Positions 31,677 to 40,509 are shown, numbered from the stretch's first letter. The stretch is 52,462 nucleotides of DNA from an uncultured Lachnospiraceae bacterium (GCA_947176965.1 CAMWSU010000009.1:1-52462), one strand, 5' to 3'. Numbers and translations: made by a program. The notes: generated from the sequence alone by a model not told the origin.

Positions 31677-33221
31677 ATGATGGAACGGTTTTATTTGATA
31701 TTGTTACTACTATTTATGATTCTTTTTCTTCTCTCCCGCAAGGAGTCCGTGGAGTGTGTAAGGGCATACGGCATGAAACCGCCGATCTGCTTTGCGCGGG
31801 CGGCGGCCATGCTGTTAAAAAAACTGCGATGGAGCAGGCGGCAGCTGCCCGGAAAAGCGGATGCGCGGATGGAGGAGGAATGGAATAGACTGTATCCCGG
31901 CGGTGCGGAGAGTCCGCGTTTTTGCTATCAGAGGGATAAGCTGGCATATGCGCTTATGATCGTTGCGGTCGGCACGCTGCTGTCGTTTTGTATGTGTGTA
32001 AGCAGCCGACAGAACCGGCAGCAGATTGACCGGATTGCGCGCGGCGGCTATGGCTCTGAACAGACGGTAGAGCTGACCGCACGGCTGGGTGCGGGAAAAG
32101 AGGAGCAGGAGGAGACGGTGCGCATTACGGTAGCAGGCAGGGAATATACGGAAGAGGAGATTGAGACATACATGGAACAGATCCGTACAGCGCTTCCCGA
32201 TTTGATCTTGGGTGAAAATGCCGATGTTGATCATGTAACGAAATCGCTGACACTCATGAAACAAATAGATGACAATCCTGTCACAATCACATGGAGCAGC
32301 AGCGATTACGGTCTGATGGATAGTAAGGGAACGATTCAGGCGTTGGAGATCGCGGAGGAGGGAGAGCTTTGTATGCTGACGGCTACGTTATCGTGTCAGG
32401 GCTATGAACAGGAGGAGCGTTTCTATATCCGGATCTGTCGGGGAGAACGGTCGGAAGAGGAACAGTTAAAGGAAGCGCTCAGGGAAGCGCTGCAATATCA
32501 GGAGGCGGAGAAGCGGACGGACGGGGAATTTGTGCTGCCGCAGGAAATAGGCGGGAACCGGGTCGTCTGGATACGAAAAGAAAACGACAATAGTGTCATG
32601 ATCATGCTGCTCACGGGAGCGCTTGCGGTCGGCGTTTATTTTGCTCTGGACAGGGATATGCAGAAACAGATTCAAAAACGGAAAGATCGGCTTTTATCGG
32701 AATATCCGGAGTTTGTCAGCCGGTTGGTGCTTTTGTTGAGTGCGGGGATGACGATGCGCAGCGCGATGTATGAGATTGCGGGTGATTATGACGGAACCAA
32801 AACGGCGCGTAAGACGATGGGCAGGGCAGCAGGAGAAGATGCCGTGCGGAGGGCAGCGGGCAGGGCGGGCGGCGGTCATGGCGGAAAGAATGTGCAGATT
32901 TATGAGGAGATTGTTTACACCTGCCATGAACTGGACAGTGGAATCCCGGAGGCAGCGGCGTACTATCATCTCGGGCGGCGCTGCGGCGAGCAGCATTATG
33001 TCCGGCTTTGTATGCTTCTTTCGCAAAACTTAAAAAAAGGAACGGCGGGATTGTTAGGCCTGTTGAAAGCGGAGTCGGCGGATGCGTTTGAAGAACGGAA
33101 ACGGAATGCAAGACGGCTTGGTGAGGAGGCGGGAACAAAGCTGCTGCTGCCAATGATGATCATGCTTCTCATTGTAATGCTGATCATTATGATTCCGGCA
33201 TTCATGTCATTTTCAATGTGA
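31677..33221 (+). CDS. tadC: TadC-like platform protein with an Ig-like insert
   Basis: This 514-residue protein is longer than a usual TadC (about 300). A signal-anchor-like hydrophobic start (1-20) and a second segment (about 90-108) are followed by an extracytoplasmic region of about 200 residues. Part of that region (VTITWSSSDYGLMDSKGTI) matches the W-S-S-x6-G-x-I pattern of atrophied bacterial Ig-like domains. A third membrane segment (about 310-327) leads to the canonical GspF domain (YPEFVSRLVLLLSAGMTMRSAM and ELDSGIPEAAAYYHLGRRCG) and a C-terminal membrane hairpin. A Gly/Ala/Arg-rich insert (about 375-405) is also unusual. The start at 31677 has GGAGGT 14 bases upstream, rather far. 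Confidence 0.8.
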   Translation: MMERFYLILLLLFMILFLLSRKESVECVRAYGMKPPICFARAAAMLLKKLRWSRRQLPGKADARMEEEWNRLYPGGAESPRFCYQRDKLAYALMIVAVGTLLSFCMCVSSRQNRQQIDRIARGGYGSEQTVELTARLGAGKEEQEETVRITVAGREYTEEEIETYMEQIRTALPDLILGENADVDHVTKSLTLMKQIDDNPVTITWSSSDYGLMDSKGTIQALEIAEEGELCMLTATLSCQGYEQEERFYIRICRGERSEEEQLKEALREALQYQEAEKRTDGEFVLPQEIGGNRVVWIRKENDNSVMIMLLTGALAVGVYFALDRDMQKQIQKRKDRLLSEYPEFVSRLVLLLSAGMTMRSAMYEIAGDYDGTKTARKTMGRAAGEDAVRRAAGRAGGGHGGKNVQIYEEIVYTCHELDSGIPEAAAYYHLGRRCGEQHYVRLCMLLSQNLKKGTAGLLGLLKAESADAFEERKRNARRLGEEAGTKLLLPMMIMLLIVMLIIMIPAFMSFSM

Positions 33222-33312
33222 AAACTGTGAAGGAGATGACTTGGATTCGGAACGAGATGAAACAAAGAAACAGAAGAAAACTTGAAATTCAACACAAGAA
33301 AGGACGAAGAAT

Positions 33313-33615
33313 ATGGAACAGAATACGAACAAAACGAATAGGGAGCACGGGAACGAAATTACGGCGACGGTCGTCTTTGATGAGCTGGAGGCGGAGCGCG
33401 CGGCGGGCGTGTATGAGAATGATGAGGAGCTGCAGGCAGCGGACACCGATGAGAGGGAAGCGGAATTTCACAAAGATAACGGGGGAATGGGAACGGTGGA
33501 GATTATTTTGATCATTGTGGTGTTGGTCGGCTTGGTTCTTATTTTTAAGAATCAGATCACGCAGATCGTCAACTCCCTGTTTGGGAAGATCACGCAGCAG
33601 ACGGGAGGTATCTGA
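33313..33615 (+). CDS. flp: Flp-type pilin precursor with a 58-residue acidic leader
   Basis: This 100-residue protein carries near its C-terminus the type IVb pilin signature G|MGTVEIILIIVVLVGLVLIF. Cleavage after Gly58 would leave Met59 as +1 and Glu63 at +5, giving a 42-residue mature pilin that is mainly one hydrophobic helix. This fits the Flp1-like family. The leader (residues 1-58) is unusually long and acidic; class IVb leaders are generally much shorter. The start follows AGAAAGGACGAAGAAT. The stop overlaps the DUF5702 start (TGATG). A processing partner is encoded at 36095. Confidence 0.84.
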   Translation: MEQNTNKTNREHGNEITATVVFDELEAERAAGVYENDEELQAADTDEREAEFHKDNGGMGTVEIILIIVVLVGLVLIFKNQITQIVNSLFGKITQQTGGI

Positions 33616-35048
33616 TGCGAAAGGGTGGTATTACGGTTTTTCTTACGTCGATGCTATTATTGTTTGTGACATTGGTGTCAGCGTGCGTGGAGGCAGTGCG
33701 GTTTTATGCGGTCGGTGTGGAGGCGGAATGTGCGGTTTCCATGGGACTGGATTCGATTTTTGCGGAATATCACAGAGGACTTTTGGAGCGGTACGATCTG
33801 TTTTTTATTGACTCCTCCTACGGCGCGGAGCAGCCGTCCTATCACAATACGGAGGCGCATCTTTGGGATTATATCGCTGCAAATCTTTCCGCAGCGGATG
33901 TGCCCGTATGGAACGGAAAGGATTTCCTGGACATGCGTCTTGAGGGCGTGTCGATCGTACAAGCGGCGCTTGCAACGGATGCGTGCGGCAGGGATGTGAA
34001 ATATCAGGCGGTTTCCTATATGCGGGAGCGGGTGGGAATCGGGATGATCGAAGAAATTCAGAGGCAGATGGACACCGTGCGCGGAAATGGGCTCGATGTG
34101 CGCGATGTGGAACAGGAGGCGGCGGAGGTACAGGCACAGATTGACGGCACGCCGCTTCCTGAGCAGCAGCTTGAGGACGGCAGTTTTGTGGCGGTGAGCG
34201 TGGATAACCCTGCGGACGGTGTGAACGGCGGGCGGTTTCGGGGCATCCTGTATCTGGTCGCAGAGCAGGAGGAGCTGTCGGAGCAGGCGGTCAATCCTGA
34301 CAACTATGTCAGTTATCGTACATTAAACAAGGGGACGGGTGCTGCATGCGGGGATGCCGCATTTTCCATTGTGGATGAAGTGCTTTTTGGAGAGTATCTG
34401 ATCGAAAAGTGCGGCGATTACCGGAATCCGTCCGCGGATGGTGCGCTTCAATATGAGCTGGAATATATTCTCGCGGGAAAAAGCAGTGATATGGAAAATC
34501 TCCGCTGGGTGGCGGGCAGACTCATTCTTTTGCGGGAGGCGGCAAATGTGATGTATCTTTATTCCGACAGCACGAAGGTTTCGGAGGCGGATGTGCTGGC
34601 GTGGAGCCTGGCGATCGTGTCGCTGGAGCCGAGCTTACAGCCGCTCATCAAACATTCCATTCTTTTGGCGTGGGCGTATGCGGAGAGCGTGCTTGATGTC
34701 AGACGTCTCTTTTCGGGAGAGCAGGTTCCCTTATTGAAGAGCAGGGAGACATGGCGATTGTCCTTAGAGTACATGCTTGATTATGTGACGCATTTGGGGG
34801 AGAAGGACGAGGCGCAGGACGGGCTTGATTATGAGGATTATCTGCGTCTGCTTCTTCTTTTGGAAAATGAGGATACAAAGACCATGCACTTCATGGACGT
34901 GATAGAAATGAATATGCGGAAGCTTGAGGGAAACGAATCGTTTCGGATGGACGGCTGTATGGATGCCGTGCGCGCAGAGGTCAGTGTCAGCGGCGGATTC
35001 GGCGAGTATTTCAATCTTGCGGCGCAATATAATTATTTGAACAGATAG
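33615..35048 (+). CDS. DUF5702 Tad-associated protein
   Basis: This 477-residue protein has one hydrophobic N-terminal segment (ITVFLTSMLLLFVTLVSACVEAVRF) after MRKGG. The pattern G-I/S-TVFL is typical of DUF5702 proteins found in clostridial Tad loci. It resembles a pseudopilin leader and the TadG-like layout, in which a membrane anchor is followed by a large extracytoplasmic domain. The rest is helical with no further membrane segment. The start overlaps the flp stop by one base. Function unknown, but location and topology suggest a minor pilin or surface component. Confidence 0.78.
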   Translation: MRKGGITVFLTSMLLLFVTLVSACVEAVRFYAVGVEAECAVSMGLDSIFAEYHRGLLERYDLFFIDSSYGAEQPSYHNTEAHLWDYIAANLSAADVPVWNGKDFLDMRLEGVSIVQAALATDACGRDVKYQAVSYMRERVGIGMIEEIQRQMDTVRGNGLDVRDVEQEAAEVQAQIDGTPLPEQQLEDGSFVAVSVDNPADGVNGGRFRGILYLVAEQEELSEQAVNPDNYVSYRTLNKGTGAACGDAAFSIVDEVLFGEYLIEKCGDYRNPSADGALQYELEYILAGKSSDMENLRWVAGRLILLREAANVMYLYSDSTKVSEADVLAWSLAIVSLEPSLQPLIKHSILLAWAYAESVLDVRRLFSGEQVPLLKSRETWRLSLEYMLDYVTHLGEKDEAQDGLDYEDYLRLLLLLENEDTKTMHFMDVIEMNMRKLEGNESFRMDGCMDAVRAEVSVSGGFGEYFNLAAQYNYLNR

Positions 35049-35061
35049 GAGGTGTTGTGCG

Positions 35062-36084
35062 ATGCCCTTTTTACCGGAGCGGAAATGGAACTGTAAACAA
35101 AGCAAAAAAAGGATCAGCTCTCTTCGGGTACATCGCGCAATCTTGCGGCGTACATTCTCTCACAAACAAAATGACGGGCGGGAGCGGGACTGCGCCTGTC
35201 CGTGTCGGATCGGCACCCCCAAACGAATCCGGACAAAAATACGTTTCGGAAAAAGGGTGTCGCACAACGCCTTCAAACGCGGCGAAAGGCGCGCGTCCAT
35301 GACGCTGGAAGCGGCGATGGTGCTGCCGCTGTTCTTGTTCACGGTACTAAACCTGTTTGCCGCCGTTAATGATATTGCCCTGCATGTAAAAATGCAGGCG
35401 GCCATGCATCAGACGGGGCTGGAACTTGCGCGGTATGCCTATGCGTATGAGCGCATCAGTCAGGGATTCCCGCTGCCGGAATCTGCATTGGCGGACGTTG
35501 TTTTTTCACAGACCTATGTCAGAGAGCAGGTAGAAAATGCGGTCGGAGAAACGTACCTTGCGCACATGGGCGTGCATGGCGGCGCGGAGGGTGTGTCCTT
35601 TTTGCAGTCTGAGATATTGTCGGAGGATGCGGTCACGCTGATCGCAAGCTATCGGATGGACGCGTTGTTTTTGCCGAGCCAGATCGCGTCCTTTCGAATG
35701 GCCAACAGAGTATGCCTGCGCAAGTGGACCGGCTATGACAATACTGCGGGAGCGGGGCAGGCGGATGCGGCGCAGCAGATGGTCTATATTACGGAGCATG
35801 GAGAGGTGTATCACAATTCGCGTAATTGCTATCACCTGAATGTGACGATCCGACAGACAAGCGGGGAAAAGCTTGATGCGGAACGAAACAGCAGCGGCGG
35901 CAGATATACGGCGTGCGAGCTGTGCGGTGACCGAAGGCAGAGCGGTGTGTTCTATGTCTCGGAGGACGGCGTGCGTTATCATACAACGGCAGCGTGCAGC
36001 GGGCTGAAGAGAACCGTCAGGGCAATTCCGCTGTCGGAGGCCGGAACCCGATTGCCATGTCACAATTGCGGCGGTTTGGGATAG
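35062..36084 (+). CDS. TadE-like pseudopilin with two C-terminal Cys/His modules
   Basis: This 340-residue protein has a pseudopilin core: ASMTLEAAMVLPLFLFTVLNLFA with Glu83 at +5 if cleaved after Ala78, typical of TadE/TadF. It is preceded by an unusually long, strongly basic N-terminal region (79 residues) containing several cysteines. The strong AGGAGG site before 35062 supports that start, although initiation nearer the leader remains possible. The C-terminus has two related modules: VYHNSRNCYHL...CELCG (about 237-282) and RYHTTAACSGL...CHNCG (about 300-338). The Y-H-x4-C-x-L then C-x2-C arrangement resembles small metal-binding modules found at the C-termini of some secreted nucleases. 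Surface metal binding is an inference. Confidence 0.74.
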   Translation: MPFLPERKWNCKQSKKRISSLRVHRAILRRTFSHKQNDGRERDCACPCRIGTPKRIRTKIRFGKRVSHNAFKRGERRASMTLEAAMVLPLFLFTVLNLFAAVNDIALHVKMQAAMHQTGLELARYAYAYERISQGFPLPESALADVVFSQTYVREQVENAVGETYLAHMGVHGGAEGVSFLQSEILSEDAVTLIASYRMDALFLPSQIASFRMANRVCLRKWTGYDNTAGAGQADAAQQMVYITEHGEVYHNSRNCYHLNVTIRQTSGEKLDAERNSSGGRYTACELCGDRRQSGVFYVSEDGVRYHTTAACSGLKRTVRAIPLSEAGTRLPCHNCGGLG

Positions 36085-36094
36085 GTGAGGCAGA

Positions 36095-36616
36095 ATGAGG
36101 GAAGTATTGTGGACGATGGCGGGAGTTTTTCTGCTATACAGTGCCTATAGCGATCTGCGATGCGGAATGATTTCTGTGAAAAGTTGTGTGTTTGCTGCGG
36201 GAGCGGGAGTCGTGGTGCGGGTGATCGGCGCAGGGGGGATCTTTGCGTGCGAAATGTTTGAGCGGGGAGTCTTTGTGCATGAAATATCTGCGCAGGGAAC
36301 TGTATCGGGGATGGCGGTATGGATGGAATGTATGTGGGGGCTGTTACCGGGATTGTTTGTGATGGGGCTTGCCGCCGGAAGCGGGGAACAGATCGGAAAG
36401 GGCGATGCATGGGTCATGCTTGCGCTCGGCGTGCTGGTGGGGGCGGGGCAATGCATGTGTCTGTTTATGACAGCACTGATCTTCTCGCTGCCGTTTGCTG
36501 TCATCTGGCGTTTCCTGAGTGGACGCAGGGGCGTATGCGAACAGGCGCGGGAGCGTTCGTTTCCGTTTGTACCGAACCTGTTTTTTGCCTATGTGCTGCT
36601 CTGCGGCCTTCTGTGA
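36095..36616 (+). CDS. Prepilin peptidase (A24, CpaA/TadV type)
   Basis: This 173-residue polytopic membrane protein has the aspartate pair of A24 peptidases: Asp20 in YSAYSDLRCGMIS and Asp104 in IGKGDAWVML (the GxGD motif). It lacks the N-terminal methylase domain of PilD, as expected for TadV/CpaA. It should cleave the Flp precursor and the pseudopilins encoded on both sides. The start lies 10 bases after the TadE-like stop. Confidence 0.87.
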   Translation: MREVLWTMAGVFLLYSAYSDLRCGMISVKSCVFAAGAGVVVRVIGAGGIFACEMFERGVFVHEISAQGTVSGMAVWMECMWGLLPGLFVMGLAAGSGEQIGKGDAWVMLALGVLVGAGQCMCLFMTALIFSLPFAVIWRFLSGRRGVCEQARERSFPFVPNLFFAYVLLCGLL

Positions 36617-36666
36617 AAAGCGGGTGTGATATGGATGGACAACGGGAAAGCAAAGGAGTGGGGCGG

Positions 36667-37179
36667 ATGGGAATGTTTCGTAAGGATGCGCGGGGCAGCG
36701 CAACGATAGAGATGGCAGTTTTGATGCCGATGATCGCGGTCTTAATGATACTGCTGATCTATCTGGCGTTGTACTTATATGACAGAACGGTTCTGTATGG
36801 GGACGCGTACCTTGCGGCATTGCGCGCATCAGAATTATCGGAGGAACGAAGTGAGGAGGTATACGCGAAAGCGGATGCATGGTTTAGCTCTCTGAAAGAA
36901 GGACAACTCATTGCGCTGTCTGAGATGTCGCGTGAGCTTACAGTTGACGCAAAGGGTGTGCGGATTCTGTATAACGGGGAAGTCGTGGTTCCCATCATGA
37001 CGGGCAATATGATTTTTGATCAGTGGGAAAGCTTTTGCTTTTCGGGAGATGCTTATGCGGCAAGGCACAGACCGGTAACGTTTATCCGGCGCTGCCGCGT
37101 GTTGGAGGAGTTGCTTGGACAGGAAGAGGAAGCGGAGAACAGCGGGGAAACGGAACCGGAAGTGGGACAGATACAATGA
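36667..37179 (+). CDS. TadE/TadF-like pseudopilin
   Basis: This 170-residue protein begins MGMFRKDARG|SATIEMAVLMPMIAVL. Cleavage after Gly10 gives Glu15 at +5, an ideal prepilin peptidase substrate. One N-terminal hydrophobic helix is followed by a mixed extracytoplasmic domain and an acidic tail. The start at 36667 has AAAGGAG upstream; earlier in-frame starts overlap the peptidase gene or lack a site. It is a second minor pilin of the locus. Confidence 0.8.
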   Translation: MGMFRKDARGSATIEMAVLMPMIAVLMILLIYLALYLYDRTVLYGDAYLAALRASELSEERSEEVYAKADAWFSSLKEGQLIALSEMSRELTVDAKGVRILYNGEVVVPIMTGNMIFDQWESFCFSGDAYAARHRPVTFIRRCRVLEELLGQEEEAENSGETEPEVGQIQ

Positions 37180-37222
37180 GCTTATTTTTACGATGATAAT
37201 GGTGGAAAGGACGGGATAGGAT

Positions 37223-38257
37223 ATGGAGACGGATACAATTGAGGTGGAATGGCTTGAAGAGACAGAACCGGAGGAGGAGCTTACCGGAAATATGGAGGCG
37301 GAGCACCTTGAAGCGGCAGGACGATCGGACGCGGCGGGGCGATTCGACGCGGCAGAGCAGAAAGAGGGTTCGAAACGGCCGGAATTTGCACAGGTGCGCG
37401 AGGGAGGACGAACGTATTTGCTCTGTGGCTGCGGGATTGTCTGCGACGATGAGGAAGCAATGCTTGCGGACAACAGACCGGAAGGCTTACTTTCTGTTGC
37501 AAAAAGGAGCGTGAACGGGCAGCCCCGGCTTTCCTATGATATCACGGGAAAACAGTCGTTGTCGGGCTGCTATGGAAAAAAAGCAATCGCATATGAAGCG
37601 CTATGCGCCATGCTGCTGTCGGTTCATAGCTGCTTAAACCGGATGGAGGAATATTTACTGTCGGAAGATTGTCTGGTACTTTGTCCGGCATATTTATATA
37701 CGAACATGGGAGGCAGGCAGCTTTATTTTGCGTATCTTCCCGCATTGGGCGGGGCATTTTCGGAGCATATTCGGGAGCTTGCGCAGTTTTTGATGGAGCA
37801 TGTCGATTACGAGGATGAGCGGGCGGTGGCGCTTGCGGGGCAGTTTTATCAGTATACGGAAGCCGAAAACTTTAGCATGACAGTATTTCTTGAGGAGAAT
37901 ATTGTTTATTTTGAAGAACCGGATACACAAAAGGAGCAGGATGACCGGACGGATGATGCGCCTGCAGAGGACGGGCAGATCAGGCAGGAATCCGGATATC
38001 TGACGGAAACGGATGAACGGCAGAAGAATGGAAAGTGGGGTAAGTGGATCGGTCCGGCTGCCGCAGCGATGATCGGATTTGCGGCGTGGCAGGCATGGCA
38101 AGTACCGTGGAAAGTGCAGGCGCGCATCCCCGCAGGAATCTGTGCGGGGATTGCGGCCGGAATAGGACTCCGGTATATCGGATGGGCGAAAAGGACGCTT
38201 GCGAAAAAAGAACGGGAAATATTTTTTATGAACGGTTATTCTTCCATGAACGAATGA
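37223..38257 (+). CDS. DUF6382-like protein without an FHA domain
   Basis: This 344-residue protein has an acidic N-terminus (about 1-60), a central domain (about 60-225) with YDITGKQSLSGCYGKKAI and EYLLSEDCLVLCPAYLYTN that resembles DUF6382, and a C-terminal pair of hydrophobic segments (about 272-318). In related loci the DUF6382 domain is usually followed by a phosphothreonine-binding FHA domain; none is visible here, and two membrane segments take its place. It lies in the Tad cluster, 43 bases after a pseudopilin gene. Role unknown. Confidence 0.62.
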   Translation: METDTIEVEWLEETEPEEELTGNMEAEHLEAAGRSDAAGRFDAAEQKEGSKRPEFAQVREGGRTYLLCGCGIVCDDEEAMLADNRPEGLLSVAKRSVNGQPRLSYDITGKQSLSGCYGKKAIAYEALCAMLLSVHSCLNRMEEYLLSEDCLVLCPAYLYTNMGGRQLYFAYLPALGGAFSEHIRELAQFLMEHVDYEDERAVALAGQFYQYTEAENFSMTVFLEENIVYFEEPDTQKEQDDRTDDAPAEDGQIRQESGYLTETDERQKNGKWGKWIGPAAAAMIGFAAWQAWQVPWKVQARIPAGICAGIAAGIGLRYIGWAKRTLAKKEREIFFMNGYSSMNE

Positions 38258-38339
38258 ACAAAAATCTTATAGGATTTGACACGGATTCGCTAAAATGCTA
38301 CGCTTATATCTACGAAGAAAAAACGGGGTAGGTAGATTG

Positions 38340-39428
38340 ATGATAGAGCAGTTAGCCGGATATATGCAGAGCAGATGCTATCAGAAGATGGTCACAAATG
38401 TGCCGGGGCTGATTTTTCTGTTCAGGCAGGAGATGCAGTCCGTGAATGTGGTGATCGCAATGGAATATCAGGAAGGCGTCTATCTGTCGCCGGAGCAGTA
38501 CCGCCATATGAAGCAGCAGATGAGGGCTGCGTTTGAGAATCGGGGCGTAGGGGAGCTGCACGCCATGGCGCTGATGATTACGGACGATCCGGAAACGGCG
38601 AGAGTGCTCTGTGAGGAGGAGCGTTTCTGCTGGCTGATCGATAAAAGAAGCGCCAAACTGCTCATTTATGAGCATCAGGCGGTGGATTTCTATGGACTGA
38701 AGGCGATGCTTGAAGAATTTTTGACGGCGTGGTCGGACGGTTTTTATGAGACAGGGACGGACAGTTCTCAAGCGGCATGGCAGGGTGCCGAGCAGGACGG
38801 GGCGGAGGGAGCCCGGGAGAAACGCAGTCTGCGGGAAACGCTGCGCACCATGCCGATCGTGACAATACTGCTTGTCGCTGCGAATAGTGTCGTATTTTTG
38901 ATATGTACATGGGGCGGCGAAGTATTGTATAATAAGGGAGAGCTGCTTGGACGTGCGGTTACGGAGCAGGGAGAATATTATCGTATCATCACGAGCATGT
39001 TTCTGCATGCGGATACGGGGCATCTGTTTGGCAATATGCTGATGCTGTATGCGGTCGGGGCTGTGCTGGAGCAGCGGTTTGGGCGATTGGGCTATATGGT
39101 ACTCTATTTTCTGTCGGGAATCGGAGCCTCTGCAGCATCGGTGTGGTATCAGCTAAGGAGCGGAAGTCTTGTGGGCTCGATCGGTGCAAGCGGCGCGGTG
39201 TACGGTCTGGTCGGAGCGCTGCTTACGCTCGTGATCGCCGGCAGAGGACGATTCGGCAGCATCACGCTTGGCAGGATATTACTTTGCATTGCGTATTCTT
39301 TATACAGCGGACTTATGGCGGAGCATATTGATAATGCCGCGCATATCGGCGGATTTGTCTGCGGCTTCCTCTTGACGGCGCTGCTTATGCTGATAAAGAA
39401 CGAGGGGCGCTCTTCCGGGCTTCATTGA
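38340..39428 (+). CDS. Rhomboid intramembrane serine protease with N-terminal cytosolic domain
   Basis: This 362-residue protein has a soluble N-terminal domain (about 1-175) and a six-helix rhomboid core. MFLHADTGHLFGNM carries the H-x3-H-x4-N loop, GSIGASGAVYGL the catalytic Ser, and HIDNAAHIGGFVCGF the catalytic His. The enzyme should cleave membrane-protein helices. The N-terminal domain (VVIAMEYQEGVYLSPEQYRHMKQQM) recalls the cytosolic domain of other clostridial rhomboids and has no known role. It is the last gene of the Tad cluster, so pilus components are possible substrates, which is an inference. The start at 38340 has a weak GGTAGG site. Confidence 0.9.
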   Translation: MIEQLAGYMQSRCYQKMVTNVPGLIFLFRQEMQSVNVVIAMEYQEGVYLSPEQYRHMKQQMRAAFENRGVGELHAMALMITDDPETARVLCEEERFCWLIDKRSAKLLIYEHQAVDFYGLKAMLEEFLTAWSDGFYETGTDSSQAAWQGAEQDGAEGAREKRSLRETLRTMPIVTILLVAANSVVFLICTWGGEVLYNKGELLGRAVTEQGEYYRIITSMFLHADTGHLFGNMLMLYAVGAVLEQRFGRLGYMVLYFLSGIGASAASVWYQLRSGSLVGSIGASGAVYGLVGALLTLVIAGRGRFGSITLGRILLCIAYSLYSGLMAEHIDNAAHIGGFVCGFLLTALLMLIKNEGRSSGLH

Positions 39429-39487
39429 CATGTAACAAATGGGGTTTGAAAACGCGATAGTATAGATAAGAAAGGAACGGACGGAAC

Positions 39488-40480
39488 ATGAAAATTCATA
39501 TTTATTACGGCGGACGAGGGCTGGTGGATGATCCCACAATCTTTGTGATCAACCGGATGGACGCGGTCTTAAAGGAACTGAACGTGAATGTGGAGAGGTT
39601 CAATTTATATGAGATGAAAAATACGATCGCGACTTTGCCGCAGACTCTGAAGGATGCGGACGGGATCGTACTTGCGACAACGGTCGAGTGGCACGGCGTC
39701 GGAGGCTATATGCAGCAGTTTTTGGATGCCTGCTGGCTCTACGGCGATAAAGAAAAGATCAGCGAGCTCTATATGTGTCCGGTTGTCATGGCGACGACCT
39801 ATGGGGAGCGTGAGGGAAAGCTGCACCTGTCCAGTGCGTGGGAGGTTCTGGGCGGACGCCCCTGCAGCGGCATATGCGGCTATATAGCGGATACCGTTTC
39901 GCTTGAAATGAATGAGAATTACCACCGTCTGATCGATAAAAAAGCAGAAAATCTGTACCGTACCATCAACCAAAAGGTGACAGGTTTTCCGGCGAGCAAT
40001 CAGGCGGTGCGTCAACGCGTCTGCCAGCCGAAGGATATGTCGTTGACACCGCAGGAAGCGGAGCAGTTGTCGCAATATATTTCGGACGATCATTATGTGA
40101 AGAAGCAGAAAGAGGATATTCAGGAGCTGACTTCTCTGTTTCGGGAAAAGCTCGATAAATCTGACGCGGATGACACGACGGCATATGTTGAGGATTTCCG
40201 CAGTCATTTCCAGCCGCTTGCAGGCTTTTCGGCATCCTATTGTTTCCACATTGAGGGAAGGAAAAAGAATCTGATCCTGCAGATTTCCAATGCCGATTTT
40301 ACCTGTGAATACGGAGAATTGGATAATGCCGATATGGATATTCAGATAGACAATAATGTGATGAATGAGATCGTCAGCGGAAGAATGACGTTCCAGCGGG
40401 CATTCATGGGCGGTTCCATGAAAATGAAGGGCGACTTTAAGATTTTACGGACGCTGGATCAGCTGTTTGATTTTGCGTGA
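39488..40480 (+). CDS. Flavodoxin-like NAD(P)H-dependent reductase fused to an SCP2 domain
   Basis: This 330-residue protein has two domains. Residues about 1-165 look like an NADPH-dependent FMN reductase or flavodoxin fold (ADGIVLATTVEWHGVGGYMQQFLDACW). Residues about 220-330 match an SCP2 sterol-carrier domain (LILQISNADFTCEYGELDNADMDIQIDN, FMGGSMKMKGDFKIL). SCP2 domains bind hydrophobic ligands, so the fusion may act on a lipid-like substrate; this is inferred. GGAACGGACGGAAC precedes the ATG. It is close to the HIT gene and perhaps cotranscribed. Confidence 0.75.
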   Translation: MKIHIYYGGRGLVDDPTIFVINRMDAVLKELNVNVERFNLYEMKNTIATLPQTLKDADGIVLATTVEWHGVGGYMQQFLDACWLYGDKEKISELYMCPVVMATTYGEREGKLHLSSAWEVLGGRPCSGICGYIADTVSLEMNENYHRLIDKKAENLYRTINQKVTGFPASNQAVRQRVCQPKDMSLTPQEAEQLSQYISDDHYVKKQKEDIQELTSLFREKLDKSDADDTTAYVEDFRSHFQPLAGFSASYCFHIEGRKKNLILQISNADFTCEYGELDNADMDIQIDNNVMNEIVSGRMTFQRAFMGGSMKMKGDFKILRTLDQLFDFA

Positions 40481-40509
40481 ACAAACGCAAACGGGAAGGG
40501 GAGGTTTCT

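Noticed and set aside
38276-38310. TTGACA at about 38275 as a rhomboid promoter
   Set aside because: No acceptable -10 at 16-18 bases; the gene is likely transcribed with the Tad locus.
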